38,867 nucleotides of DNA from Candidatus Desulfovibrio intestinigallinarum (GTDB lineage Bacteria > Desulfobacterota > Desulfovibrionia > Desulfovibrionales > Desulfovibrionaceae): assembly GCA_019114565.1 (NCBI GenBank), contig DXFI01000170.1, forward strand, positions 1 through 38,867. The letters are read 5' to 3'. Numbering within the stretch: position 1 is the first letter of the stretch; every line of letters starts with the position of its first letter. Below the pieces are notes generated by a model, which saw nothing but the letters and a program-made list of their open reading frames with translations, was not told the DNA's origin and made no database searches. Positions 31,570-38,867 of the stretch are shown here, in pieces. Made by a program: the position numbers and the translations under genes.

Positions 31570-34521
31570 CTACAGGGTAGCGGCTTCTTCCACGGTTTCA
31601 AAGGCTTCGATCACGTCGCCGACCTTGATGTCGTTGAAGTTTTCGAGGCCCACGCCGCACTCGTTACCCTTGACGACTTCACGGGCATCGTCCTTGAAGC
31701 GCTTGAGGGAACTGATCTTGCCGGTGTAGACAACTACGCCGTCGCGCAGCAGACGCACGCCCGCATTGCGGGCAATCTTGCCGTCGGCCACATAGGAACC
31801 GGCAATGGTGCCCACCTTCGGAACGCTGAAGAGATCGCGGACTTCGGCCTGACCGAGGTAGACCTCGCGCTGCACGGGAGCCAGCAGACCGGCCATGGCG
31901 CTCTTGATGTCGTCAACCAGCTTGTAGATGATGTCGTAGAAACGCACATCCACATTCTCGCGGTCGGCCACATCCTTGATCTTGGCGGTGGGACGCACAT
32001 TGAAGCCGATGATGATGGCCTGCGAAGCGCTGGCCAGCAGGATATCGGATTCGGAAATGGCGCCGGTGCCGCCATGCACCACATTGATGCGCACCTTGTC
32101 GGTGCTCTGCTTGTTGAGGGCTTCGGTGATGGCTTCGAGGCTGCCCTGCACGTCGGCCTTGAGCACCAGATTCAGGGTCAGGGCCTCCTGATCGTCGGCG
32201 CGACGGGACAGGAAGGTTTCCAGCGTCACCTTGGATTCGCTGGCCAGATCGCGTTCGCGCTGCTTGGTGGCGCGGGTATCCGCAATGCGGCGGGCCAGCT
32301 TTTCATCGGCCACGACGAAGAACTCTTCGCCCGCTTCCGGCACGCCTTCAAAGCCCTGCACTTCAACGGGAATGGCAGGCCCGGCCTCCTTGATTTTCTT
32401 GCCCTGATCGCTGGTCAGCGCGCGGGCGCGGCCGGAAAACTGACCGCAGACGAAGTTGTCGCCCTGCCGCAGCGTGCCTTCCTGAATCAGCACCGTGGCC
32501 ACGGGGCCGCGGCCCTTGTCCAGTTTGGCTTCCACAATGCGGCCGCGCGCGGGCTTGTTGGGGTTGGCCTTCAGTTCCATGATTTCGGACTGGAGAGCCA
32601 CCATTTCCAGCAGCTCGTCGAGGCCCTGGCGCGTCTTGGCGGACACGCGGGCCACGATGGTATCGCCGCCCCAGTCTTCAGGCTGCAGGCCCAGCTCGGA
32701 CAGTTCACGCAGCACGCGATCGGGGTCCGCAGCGGGCTTGTCCATCTTGTTCACGGCCACGATGATCGGCACGCCGGCGGCGCGGCTGTGGTTGATGGCT
32801 TCGCGGGTCTGCTCCATGACGCCGTCGTCGGCGGCCACGACCAGAATGACGAGGTCCGTCACCTGCGCGCCGCGGGCGCGCATGGCCGTAAAGGCTTCAT
32901 GGCCGGGCGTATCGAGGAAGACAATATCCCCGCGCTTGGTCTTGACGTGGTACGCGCCGATATGCTGGGTAATGCCGCCCGCTTCGCCGCTGGTGACATT
33001 GCTCTTGCGGATGGCGTCCAGCAGGGAGGTCTTACCGTGGTCGACGTGGCCCATGATGGTCACGACCGGCGGACGCGGCTTCAGATCCTCGGGACGATCC
33101 GGCTCCTGCGGGGTCAGGTAATCTTCTTCGGAGAAACCGGCCTTTTCCACTTCGTAGCCGAATTCCGCGGCAACGAGGGTTGCGGTATCAATGTCCAGCG
33201 ACTGGTTGATGGTCGCCATGACGCCCAGACCGAAGAGCACCTTGATGATTTCGTTGGCCTTGAGGCCCATCTGATGCGCCATGTCCGCCACGCGGATGGC
33301 CTCGGTCACGCGGATCTTGCGCTTGGCGGCCTTCAGGGGCTGAGTGGCGGGCGCGGCAGGAGCGGGCTTGCCGGGCTTGCGGCGGCCCTTGTTGCTGCGA
33401 TTCATGCGCGGCGCATCATCGTCGTCGTTGCCGTGGCGGCCGAAATCGCCCTGCTGGAAGTCCACCGTGCGGCGGCCCTTGTTGCGCTTCTTCTTGCTCT
33501 GCCCTTCGCCGGCATCGGCCGGGGACGGCGCGGAGGCAAAGTCCATGCCGGGACGGCCGCCGCCGAAACGGTTGCCGCCGGAAGGACGATTGCCGCCGCC
33601 GGGACGGCTGTTGCCGCCGCGGTCCTCGCGCTGCTGGCGCGGCTGAGTGCTGCCGGGCGCGGGGCGGGAAATAACGCGCACCTGCGGCGTTGCGGGCGCG
33701 GGTTCAATAACGCGGGCGCGCTGCGGCGTTGCGGCCTGCGGCGCAGCCTCGGCATTGGCCGGAGCCGCGGGAGCAGACGTTTCCGCACGCGGGGGCAGCG
33801 TCGGCGCGGACGAACCTTCAGGTTTGGCGGAAGCATCGGGGCGCGTCAGCACGCGCGCCTTGGCGGAAGCGCGTTCGGCACGTTCGGCCCGCTCGGCGGC
33901 CTTTTCGGCGCGCTCGGCTTCGTCCCGCTCCTTCAGAGCGGCAAACACGGGCGACACGGCCGGACGCTCCGGCTTTTTGGAAACAGGCTGCGGCTTGGGC
34001 GCAGGTTTCGGGGCCTCCTCGACCGGAGCCGGAGCAGGCGTCACCACAACGGCTGCGGGACGGGCCGGGGCCGCGGGCTGTTCGTCGGGACGGCGGATGA
34101 TCCGCGCCCGGGGAGCCTCCACGGCGCGGGGACGCGCGGCCTGCCGGGGAGCTTCCGCGCTCTTTTCCGGCGCGGCGGGCTGCTCGGGAGCGGCCTCCGC
34201 AGCAGGGGCCGGAGCGGCAGGCGTTTCAGGTGCGGACGCCGGGGCGGCCGACGCTTCCGGCGCTGCAGCAACGCCAGCGGCCCTGGCGGGGGCTTCTTCT
34301 CTGGCATGGCGACGGCGCACCTTCACGCCTTCGCCCTGTGCGCGGGCATCTTCCTGCGGCGCGGCGAACTGCTGGCGCAGACGCTGCGCCTCTTCTTCGG
34401 AAACGGAGCCCTGCACCGACTTGATGGAGGAGCCCAGCTTCTGCGCTGCGGGCAGAAGGTCCTTGGGATCCTTGCCGATCTGGCTCGCAAGTTCTTTCAG
34501 TTTGATTCTACTTTCCGGCAT
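31570..34521 (-). CDS. infB: Translation initiation factor IF-2
   Basis: IF-2 is the GTPase that brings fMet-tRNA to the 30S subunit. The 983-residue protein has an N-terminal IF2_N domain ([25 protein letters not shown]). A very long Ala/Pro/Arg-rich low-complexity region runs from about residue 50 to 400. The second IF2_N ([25 protein letters not shown]) and the G domain (GHVDHGKT from about residue 490, [13 protein letters not shown]) follow, then domains II-IV. AGGGGGA before the ATG at 34519-34521 fixes the start. It overlaps ylxR by 14 bases. Confidence 0.97.
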   Translation of the reverse strand: MPESRIKLKELASQIGKDPKDLLPAAQKLGSSIKSVQGSVSEEEAQRLRQQFAAPQEDARAQGEGVKVRRRHAREEAPARAAGVAAAPEASAAPASAPETPAAPAPAAEAAPEQPAAPEKSAEAPRQAARPRAVEAPRARIIRRPDEQPAAPARPAAVVVTPAPAPVEEAPKPAPKPQPVSKKPERPAVSPVFAALKERDEAERAEKAAERAERAERASAKARVLTRPDASAKPEGSSAPTLPPRAETSAPAAPANAEAAPQAATPQRARVIEPAPATPQVRVISRPAPGSTQPRQQREDRGGNSRPGGGNRPSGGNRFGGGRPGMDFASAPSPADAGEGQSKKKRNKGRRTVDFQQGDFGRHGNDDDDAPRMNRSNKGRRKPGKPAPAAPATQPLKAAKRKIRVTEAIRVADMAHQMGLKANEIIKVLFGLGVMATINQSLDIDTATLVAAEFGYEVEKAGFSEEDYLTPQEPDRPEDLKPRPPVVTIMGHVDHGKTSLLDAIRKSNVTSGEAGGITQHIGAYHVKTKRGDIVFLDTPGHEAFTAMRARGAQVTDLVILVVAADDGVMEQTREAINHSRAAGVPIIVAVNKMDKPAADPDRVLRELSELGLQPEDWGGDTIVARVSAKTRQGLDELLEMVALQSEIMELKANPNKPARGRIVEAKLDKGRGPVATVLIQEGTLRQGDNFVCGQFSGRARALTSDQGKKIKEAGPAIPVEVQGFEGVPEAGEEFFVVADEKLARRIADTRATKQRERDLASESKVTLETFLSRRADDQEALTLNLVLKADVQGSLEAITEALNKQSTDKVRINVVHGGTGAISESDILLASASQAIIIGFNVRPTAKIKDVADRENVDVRFYDIIYKLVDDIKSAMAGLLAPVQREVYLGQAEVRDLFSVPKVGTIAGSYVADGKIARNAGVRLLRDGVVVYTGKISSLKRFKDDAREVVKGNECGVGLENFNDIKVGDVIEAFETVEEAATL

Positions 34522-34762
34522 TACTTTCCCCCTTGCGCCGCGTACCCGGCCTGAACTTCGCAAACTTTTTCGCGCATCCAGGATTGGAACACAGGTACCA
34601 GCCTCTACCCGGGTGTGTTTGGGTCTCGTCTATCTGTAAATTTCCTTGGGCGTCACGCACATAGCGCGTCAAGGACGCCTTGGGCGCGCGTTCACGGCAA
34701 ATGACGCACATGCGCACCGGCCCGGCATAGTCCTCCGGGCAGCCGGCTCTAGGCGTCGCCAT
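34508..34762 (-). CDS. ylxR: YlxR/DUF448 RNA-binding-type protein
   Basis: The 84-residue protein shows the family motif [19 protein letters not shown], then [16 protein letters not shown]. YlxR is a small nucleic-acid-binding protein found between nusA and infB. It overlaps the nusA end (13 bases) and the infB start (14 bases). A start three codons upstream (34769-34771) is equally possible; neither has a strong ribosome binding site. Confidence 0.9.
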   Translation of the reverse strand: MATPRAGCPEDYAGPVRMCVICRERAPKASLTRYVRDAQGNLQIDETQTHPGRGWYLCSNPGCAKKFAKFRPGTRRKGESNAGK

Positions 34763-36080
34763 GTCCGGCATCTGCCCTGCCGTCGGCGTCCGCGGCCCTG
34801 TCATCTTCAGTCCGGGGCTCTGCCGCGACAGCCTCCCCGCCCGATACCGGCGCGAGGAAGTGGATGGCCGAACGCAGATCCGCAATGCGGGCATCCGACA
34901 GCGCCAGCTTGTCCGCCAGTTCCGCATCAGAGGCATCGCGCAGCTTGTCCAGCGTGGAATATCCCGCTTCCAGCAGCGCCTCCACGGACACTTCCGCAAC
35001 GCTGGCCACCTGCTCCAGGCCGTGCCCGATGGCATTGGCCTCGTTGTAGCGGGTCTCGGTAAAGATATCGACCTTCCAGCCCAGCAGGCGCGCCGCCAGC
35101 TTGACGTTCTGGCCCTTGCGGCCGATGGCGTTGGTCAGCTGATCATCGGGAACAATGACTTCCAGCAGATTTTCCGCTTCATCCACCACAATGCGCGAAA
35201 CCGTGGCCGGGGCCAGCGCATTGCGGGCATAGGTGGCGATGTCCGGGCTCCAGACCACAATGTCGATGCGCTCGCCGCGCAATTCCTGCACGATGTTCTG
35301 GATACGGGAGCCGCGCACGCCCACGCAGGCGCCCACGGGGTCAACATCGCGCTCGCGCGAGAGCACGGCCACCTTGGCGCGGCTGCCGGGATCGCGGGCC
35401 ACGCCCATGATCTGCACCACGCCGTCGTCCACTTCGGGTACTTCACGGCGGAACAGCGCGGCCATGTAATCCCGGTGCGAACGGGAAATGACAACCTGCG
35501 GACCGCGGCCTTCCTTGCGGACTTCGATAATCAGGGCCTGCACACGATCATTACGCTTGTAGTGCTCGCGGGGAATCTGCTCCTCGCGCGGCAGGACGGC
35601 TTCAGTACGGCCCAGGTTGACGACCCAGCCGCCCTTGTCGCGCCGCTGCACGATACCGGAGACAATCTCGCCCACGCGATCCTTGAATTCCTCATAGATG
35701 ATTTCCTGCTCGGCGTCGCGCATGCGCTGAATGATCACCTGCTTGGCGGACTGGGCGGCAATGCGCCCCAGGTCTTCCACCTTGACGCGGAAACCCATTT
35801 CGTCGTCCAGCTGCACCGAGGGATCATGTTCCCGGGCCTCGCTGAGGGCTATCTGCATGTCCTCGTTGGCAACGTCGTCGTCCTCCACAACCAGCTTGTA
35901 CTGATAGACGTCGATGTCGCCCGTATCATCATTATAGGAAACTTCCACATCCATATCTTCGCTGAAGCGGCGCAATACCGAGGTGCGCACGGCATCTTCC
36001 AGCGTATCGATAAGCATGTTGCGATCGAGACCCTTGTCCTTGCTGATCTGGTCAATGGCCTTCTTGAGTTCAAGGTTCAT
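34749..36080 (-). CDS. nusA: Transcription termination/antitermination factor NusA
   Basis: NusA binds RNA polymerase and nascent RNA, promoting pausing and intrinsic termination. The 443-residue protein has the N-terminal polymerase-binding domain (MNLELKKAIDQISKDKG), S1 (about 130-200; GGWVVNLGRTEAVLPREEQIP), KH1 (GACVGVRGSRIQNIVQEL) and KH2 (NAIGRKGQNVKLAARLLGW). A C-terminal helical repeat follows (about 360-420). Start ATG at 36078-36080. The 182-base gap before it (36081-36262) is downstream of rimP and holds no recognised signal. Confidence 0.96.
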   Translation of the reverse strand: MNLELKKAIDQISKDKGLDRNMLIDTLEDAVRTSVLRRFSEDMDVEVSYNDDTGDIDVYQYKLVVEDDDVANEDMQIALSEAREHDPSVQLDDEMGFRVKVEDLGRIAAQSAKQVIIQRMRDAEQEIIYEEFKDRVGEIVSGIVQRRDKGGWVVNLGRTEAVLPREEQIPREHYKRNDRVQALIIEVRKEGRGPQVVISRSHRDYMAALFRREVPEVDDGVVQIMGVARDPGSRAKVAVLSRERDVDPVGACVGVRGSRIQNIVQELRGERIDIVVWSPDIATYARNALAPATVSRIVVDEAENLLEVIVPDDQLTNAIGRKGQNVKLAARLLGWKVDIFTETRYNEANAIGHGLEQVASVAEVSVEALLEAGYSTLDKLRDASDAELADKLALSDARIADLRSAIHFLAPVSGGEAVAAEPRTEDDRAADADGRADAGHGDA

Positions 36081-36262
36081 GATGCCTCCCGCTGCCGCGC
36101 GCGCGGCGTGGATTCACGTTGGCCGCGCGCTCTCGTCGCCGCAATGCGTGACGGCGCGTGACACGGCGTTGCTTCCGGCGTGCCGGAATTCAAAAAATGT
36201 GTACAGACGCGTCCCTGACTGCCGTCCGGCAGTCGACGCTCCGCATCCTCTGTTGCCTGAAA

Positions 36263-36982
36263 TCAGATATCCAGCCCGTCCAGCGCCTCGTTGGGCATGG
36301 GCGCGCGCCTGCGCTCCCGGCCTCCGTGCGCTTCGTCGCCATGCCTGCGCTGCCTGCCGCTCCCGCCCTTGCCGGGACGCGCGGGCTGCTGAAAGACATA
36401 CAGCCGCGCCACGCGCCGCGTCGCCTCCCAGGGGATACGGACCTCGGGCAGATTCTCGGGGGTTACTTCTCCCGAGCCGCTCACCGTGGCCGGAGCAAGC
36501 GTAAAGGCATCCTCCGACACGGCCGTCAGCCGGCCGCGCCAGACCCGGCGCGCCACGTCAAGCCCCTCCGGCGTGAAGCCGGACGGCATGCGCGCCTCGA
36601 TCATATCCCCCATATAGGGGCGCATCTGGGCGGACGAAAAGAACAGACGGTTGAATCCGGGGGTGGAAACCTCCAGCACATAGGCCTGAGGGAAAATATC
36701 TTCCACATCCAGCGCAAGACCGATGCGCCGGGAAATTTCTTCGCACTGGGCGATGGTGGCGGAAAAGGCGGACGGGTCCGGCGCTTCCTCCGAAGAACCC
36801 GCGGCAGCCTGCGAAAGCACGCCGTCGGCCGCTTGTTCCGGGGCGAGCGGCGCCTCCACAAAAAGGCGCACCACGGGGCGGCCGGTCTGGGTGATCTCCA
36901 CGCCCCAGATCTCCAGCCCGAGAGAACGAACCACCGGTCCGGCAATACGAACAAGGGCGTCTTTTACGGCGGCGTCACTCAT
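36263..36982 (-). CDS. rimP: Ribosome maturation factor RimP
   Basis: RimP acts in 30S assembly. The 239-residue protein has the N-terminal domain (VRSLGLEIWGVEITQTGRPVVRLFVE), then CEEISRRIGLALDVEDIFPQAYVLEVSTPGFNRLF (about 110-145) and the C-terminal Sm-like barrel. It is much longer than the usual ~150 residues. It has an insert of about 25 residues (APEQAADGVLSQAAAGSSEE) and a basic C-terminal tail (GKGGSGRQRRHGDEAHGGRE). GGGAGGGAG fixes the ATG at 36980-36982. The frame is open upstream through the leader hairpin, but no start signal is there. Confidence 0.93.
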   Translation of the reverse strand: MSDAAVKDALVRIAGPVVRSLGLEIWGVEITQTGRPVVRLFVEAPLAPEQAADGVLSQAAAGSSEEAPDPSAFSATIAQCEEISRRIGLALDVEDIFPQAYVLEVSTPGFNRLFFSSAQMRPYMGDMIEARMPSGFTPEGLDVARRVWRGRLTAVSEDAFTLAPATVSGSGEVTPENLPEVRIPWEATRRVARLYVFQQPARPGKGGSGRQRRHGDEAHGGRERRRAPMPNEALDGLDI

Positions 36983-37017
36983 GCGTCTCCCTCCCTTGCC
37001 CGATGCGGGGCAAGCAT

Positions 37018-37046
37018 AAAAAAAGGGGGCCTTTGCAGGCCACCCC
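37018..37046 (-). terminator. Terminator hairpin in the rimP-nusA-infB leader
   Basis: On the minus strand GGGG-T-GGCC pairs with GGCCCCC across TGCAAA, followed by seven U residues. It lies 36 bases upstream of the rimP start and downstream of the promoter at 37112-37139. No minus-strand gene lies upstream of it, so it cannot be the end of another unit. Confidence 0.75.
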
Positions 37047-37111
37047 GTTGTGAACTCGATGTTCGTCATCAGGATGTCGCGCGCCGTCACCGGCCTCGCG
37101 TCACGCGATGA

Positions 37112-37139
37112 GCAATAGCATTTTCCCGGCCAATGTCAA
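37112..37139 (-). promoter_or_regulatory. Promoter of the rimP-nusA-infB unit
   Basis: On the minus strand TTGACA (37134-37139) and TATTGC (37112-37117) are 16 bases apart, giving a leader of about 125 bases. It is divergent from the tRNA-Lys promoter. Confidence 0.6.
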
Positions 37140-37198
37140 GAAAAATCGCGCTCCGCGCCGCTTTGCACAGAAAAACTGCACAATTTTGAAAAAGTTTC

Positions 37199-37228
37199 TT
37201 GACAACTCCCCGGATCTTCGTCTAGAGT
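37199..37228 (+). promoter_or_regulatory. Promoter of tRNA-Lys
   Basis: TTGACA (37199-37204) and TAGAGT (37223-37228) are 18 bases apart, with the tRNA starting 14 bases downstream. It shares both hexamers with the tRNA-Ser promoter. Confidence 0.65.
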
Positions 37229-37241
37229 GAACATCTCGAAA

Positions 37242-37317
37242 GGGTCGTTAACTCAGTAGGTAGAGTATCTGCCTTTTAAGCAGAGAGTCGCAGGTTCGAT
37301 CCCCGCACGACCCACCA
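37242..37317 (+). tRNA. tRNA-Lys (anticodon TTT)
   Basis: The gene is 76 bases with encoded CCA. The acceptor GGGTCGT pairs with ACGACCC. The anticodon arm CTGCC-TTTTAAGCAG has TTT in its loop, and the T arm is GCAGGTTCGATCCCCGC. Confidence 0.96.
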
Positions 37318-37326
37318 TGCCTGCAC

Positions 37327-37360
37327 AGGGGCTTGCGCATGAGCGTTCAGGCCCCTTTTT
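37327..37360 (+). terminator. Terminator of tRNA-Lys
   Basis: AGGGGC/GCCCCT stem with a long loop followed by TTTTT, 10 bases after the tRNA. Confidence 0.6.
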
Positions 37361-37391
37361 ACAGCAAAACAAAAAAGTCCGCACTTTTTTG

Positions 37392-37420
37392 TTGACAGAA
37401 CGGCGCTGTTCAGGCAAAGT
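37392..37420 (+). promoter_or_regulatory. Possible promoter of the tRNA-Ala pair
   Basis: TTGACA (37392-37397) and CAAAGT (37415-37420) are 17 bases apart, 14 bases before the first tRNA-Ala. Confidence 0.5.
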
Positions 37421-37433
37421 CCGTTCTTGCCGT

Positions 37434-37509
<76 letters not shown>

Positions 37510-37600
37510 GAAAATCTTCGGTCTTTGACCGACTTATAAGGCACGAGGTAATCCCAAAACTCATGCCTCCGATCCGAAAGGATCACTTCATACCCATTGC

Positions 37601-37676
<76 letters not shown>

Positions 37677-37682
37677 GAAGAC

Positions 37683-37713
37683 AAAAGGCTGTCCAAAAGG
37701 ACAGCCTTTTTTG
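37683..37713 (+). terminator. Terminator of the tRNA-Ala pair
   Basis: AAAAGGCTGTCC/GGACAGCCTTTT stem with an AAAA loop and a following T-run, 7 bases after the second tRNA. Confidence 0.92.
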
Positions 37714-37750
37714 TTTTGCTGCTATCCGCCCGGCAGGCTCATGTCTCAAC

Positions 37751-37790
37751 AGAGCATTTTCAGTTTGAAATGCGAGGCATTTCAAACTAC
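37751..37790 (+). repeat. Repeat A copy 15 (left fragment beside the insertion sequence)
   Basis: The left end and first hairpin are intact (GTTTGAAATGC/GCATTTCAAAC). The element then stops and AT-rich DNA of the insertion sequence region begins. The missing right part is not found on the far side of the transposase gene. Confidence 0.8.
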
Positions 37791-37797
37791 AAGTCAT

Positions 37798-37822
37798 TTC
37801 ATAATTCTGGAAAAATTATGAA
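37798..37822. repeat. Perfect 9-bp palindrome before the transposase
   Basis: TTCATAATT and AATTATGAA are separated by 7 bases, 20 bases upstream of the transposase start. It may be part of the insertion sequence end or a transposase operator. Confidence 0.5.
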
Positions 37823-37841
37823 TTTCAGTTAAGGTAAAAGA

Positions 37842-38632
37842 ATGAGTAAAGCCGAAATGTTAACAGACGAGCAGTGGGCAATCCTGGAGCCGCTTTTTCA
37901 AGAAGAACGCACAGGCGCGGGGCGTCCGCAAGTTCATACGGATCGCGAGGTGCTGAACGGTATTCTCTGGGTTCTGCGCACAGGAGCCGCATGGATGGAT
38001 CTGCCCGGCAGATTCCCATCGTCATCCACCTGCTACAGGAGATTCAGCAAATGGGTAAAAGACGGCAGGCTCAAAAAAATTCTGGAGGCTCTGGCAAGGC
38101 ATCTTGAAGATAAGGAACTGATTGATTTAGAAAAATGTTTTATTGACGGCTCCTTTGTAGTGGCAAAAAAAGGGGGGCAAAAGTTGGAAAGACCAAGCGG
38201 GACAAAGGTACGAAGCTCATGGTTATTGCAGACGCTTCAGGTTTACCTGTCGCCTTGCACACGGATTCTGCTAACCCTCATGAAATCAAACTTGTGCAGG
38301 CTACGCTCAATGCAATTGTCACAGTGGGACGCCCCCGAAGAATTGTCGGGGATCGTGCCTATGACAGCGATCCGCTTGATGAAGCCCTTGCTGGACAGGG
38401 AATTGAACTTGTCGCGCCGCATCGGAAAAACCGCAAAAAGGCCCCCACGCAAGATGGTAGAATGCTTAGCAGATATAAAAGACGATGGAAAATCGAATGC
38501 CTTTTTGCGTGGCCTAACAAATTCAGAAAAGTAATAACTCGTTGGGAACTCTGCGCCGAACGCTATAGGGGTCTTGTTTATCTTGCTTTTTGTATGATTT
38601 TACTACGCCGTATTATAAGAAGCGGCCTCTAG
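37842..38632 (+). mobile_element. IS5-family (IS427-like) insertion sequence transposase made by -1 frameshift
   Basis: The first frame (from 37842) has the N-terminal DUF4096-type domain (LTDEQWAILEPLF, GILWVLRTGAAWMDLPGRFPS) and the first catalytic Asp (FIDGSFV, D102). At 38165-38177 seven A and six G follow each other (codons GCA-AAA-AAA-GGG). A -1 slip there continues as KRGAKVGKTKRDKGTKLMVIAD in the second frame. That frame carries the second Asp (VGDRAYDSD) and the Glu (RRWKIECLF) and ends at 38630-38632. All DDE residues are kept, so the element may be active. Clear terminal inverted repeats were not found. Base composition is AT-richer than the chromosome. Confidence 0.88.
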
Positions 38633-38845
38633 AAAGTGTCCCATATATTGTTCAGCTATTTGAAATTATTGAAAAAGATACTCACCTAGAGCCAAAATTA
38701 ATTCAATAATGTCAACATGTTAAATAAAATTGACGACACCACCTAAAGCCTGTTAACATTAACTTTTTATTTCAAATAAATAGAAAATACGACCTGCACA
38801 TAACATTTAAGAGATATTTTCCACATAGCCTGCATCCCTCTGAAA
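38633..38845. other. AT-rich non-coding stretch after the transposase
   Basis: This stretch is strongly AT-rich compared with the rest of the window and carries no gene. It may include the right end of the insertion sequence (after AAAGTGTCCC) and adjacent acquired DNA. Confidence 0.6.
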
Positions 38846-38867
38846 AAAGCGCGTTGGGGGAAGGATG
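38846..38867 (-). repeat. Repeat B tail, cut by the window edge
   Basis: AAAGCGCGTTGGGGGAAGGATG matches 22193-22213 in the same orientation. The hairpin part would lie beyond the window, so a minus-strand gene should end there. Confidence 0.7.

Noticed and set aside
31294-34554. Plus-strand open frame of 1086 codons opposite infB
   Set aside because: It starts inside repeat A and mirrors infB, and the low-complexity Arg/Gly part is the antisense of the IF-2 Ala/Pro region. No family features are present.
34761-36161. Plus-strand open frame of 466 codons opposite nusA
   Set aside because: It is antisense to nusA and has no start signal or recognisable domain.
38633-38845. Terminal inverted repeats of the insertion sequence
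   Set aside because: The right side (AAAGTGTCCC and following) was compared with the 37740-37841 stretch and no convincing match of 10 or more bases was found.

Overview
The window looks like part of a chromosome of a Desulfovibrio-type sulfate reducer (Desulfovibrionaceae). It is GC-rich, its protein sequences resemble that family, and it carries a nearly intact rimP-nusA-ylxR-infB-(DUF503)-nrnA-truB-rpsO-pnp block, a SahR-like/ahcY pair and several small 4Fe-4S and flavin redox proteins. Only the last ~1.1 kb is clearly foreign in composition (AT-rich, with an IS5-type transposase). The family assignment is inference from recognisable sequences, not from a database search.

Layout. 0.1-6 kb, minus strand: mltG, ruvX, trpS and an M50 protease, then two small proteins (one ThiS/MoaD-like), a membrane protein and rnhA. 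6.4-8.9 kb: ahcY and its upstream ArsR-methyltransferase regulator, with a promoter and overlapping palindromes. 8.9-12.3 kb, plus strand: a DciA-like protein, two flavin proteins and a DUF362 ferredoxin-like protein. 12.6-14.3 kb, minus: a chloramphenicol acetyltransferase with an attenuator-like leader, a periplasmic OB-fold protein and tRNA-Ser. 14.5-18.6 kb, plus: glnS and a large lipoprotein of unknown function. 18.8-22 kb: mutL and two small proteins. 22.4-37 kb, minus: the conserved translation/RNA-processing block, interrupted by three accessory genes. These are a DUF533 protein, a Tat-exported Tyr-Thr-Arg-Pro repeat peptide, and an HprK-like kinase fused to a PqqD domain. 37.2-37.7 kb: tRNA-Lys and two identical tRNA-Ala genes. 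37.8-38.9 kb: an insertion sequence and AT-rich DNA.

The most striking feature is non-coding. A ~145-bp element (called A here) occurs 15 times, whole or broken, roughly once per 2.6 kb. Each full copy can fold into four consecutive hairpins and has imperfect inverted-repeat ends starting AGAGC. Every copy that keeps its right end points that end at the 3' end of a flanking transcription unit. In six cases the terminal TAG of the element is the stop codon of the gene. A second family (B) consists of long GGGGAAGGAA/TTCCTTCCCC hairpins, often with a conserved ~80-bp tail, and also lies behind genes, frequently next to an A copy. Together they suggest a 3'-UTR system of mobile or formerly mobile structured repeats.

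Two other regulatory candidates stand out. One is an intrinsic terminator inside the rimP-nusA-infB leader, where NusA could act on its own operon. The other is a cat leader with a 16-codon reading frame whose stop codon lies in the loop of a terminator hairpin. The best candidate for an undescribed protein system is the HprK/PqqD kinase next to the repetitive exported peptide.
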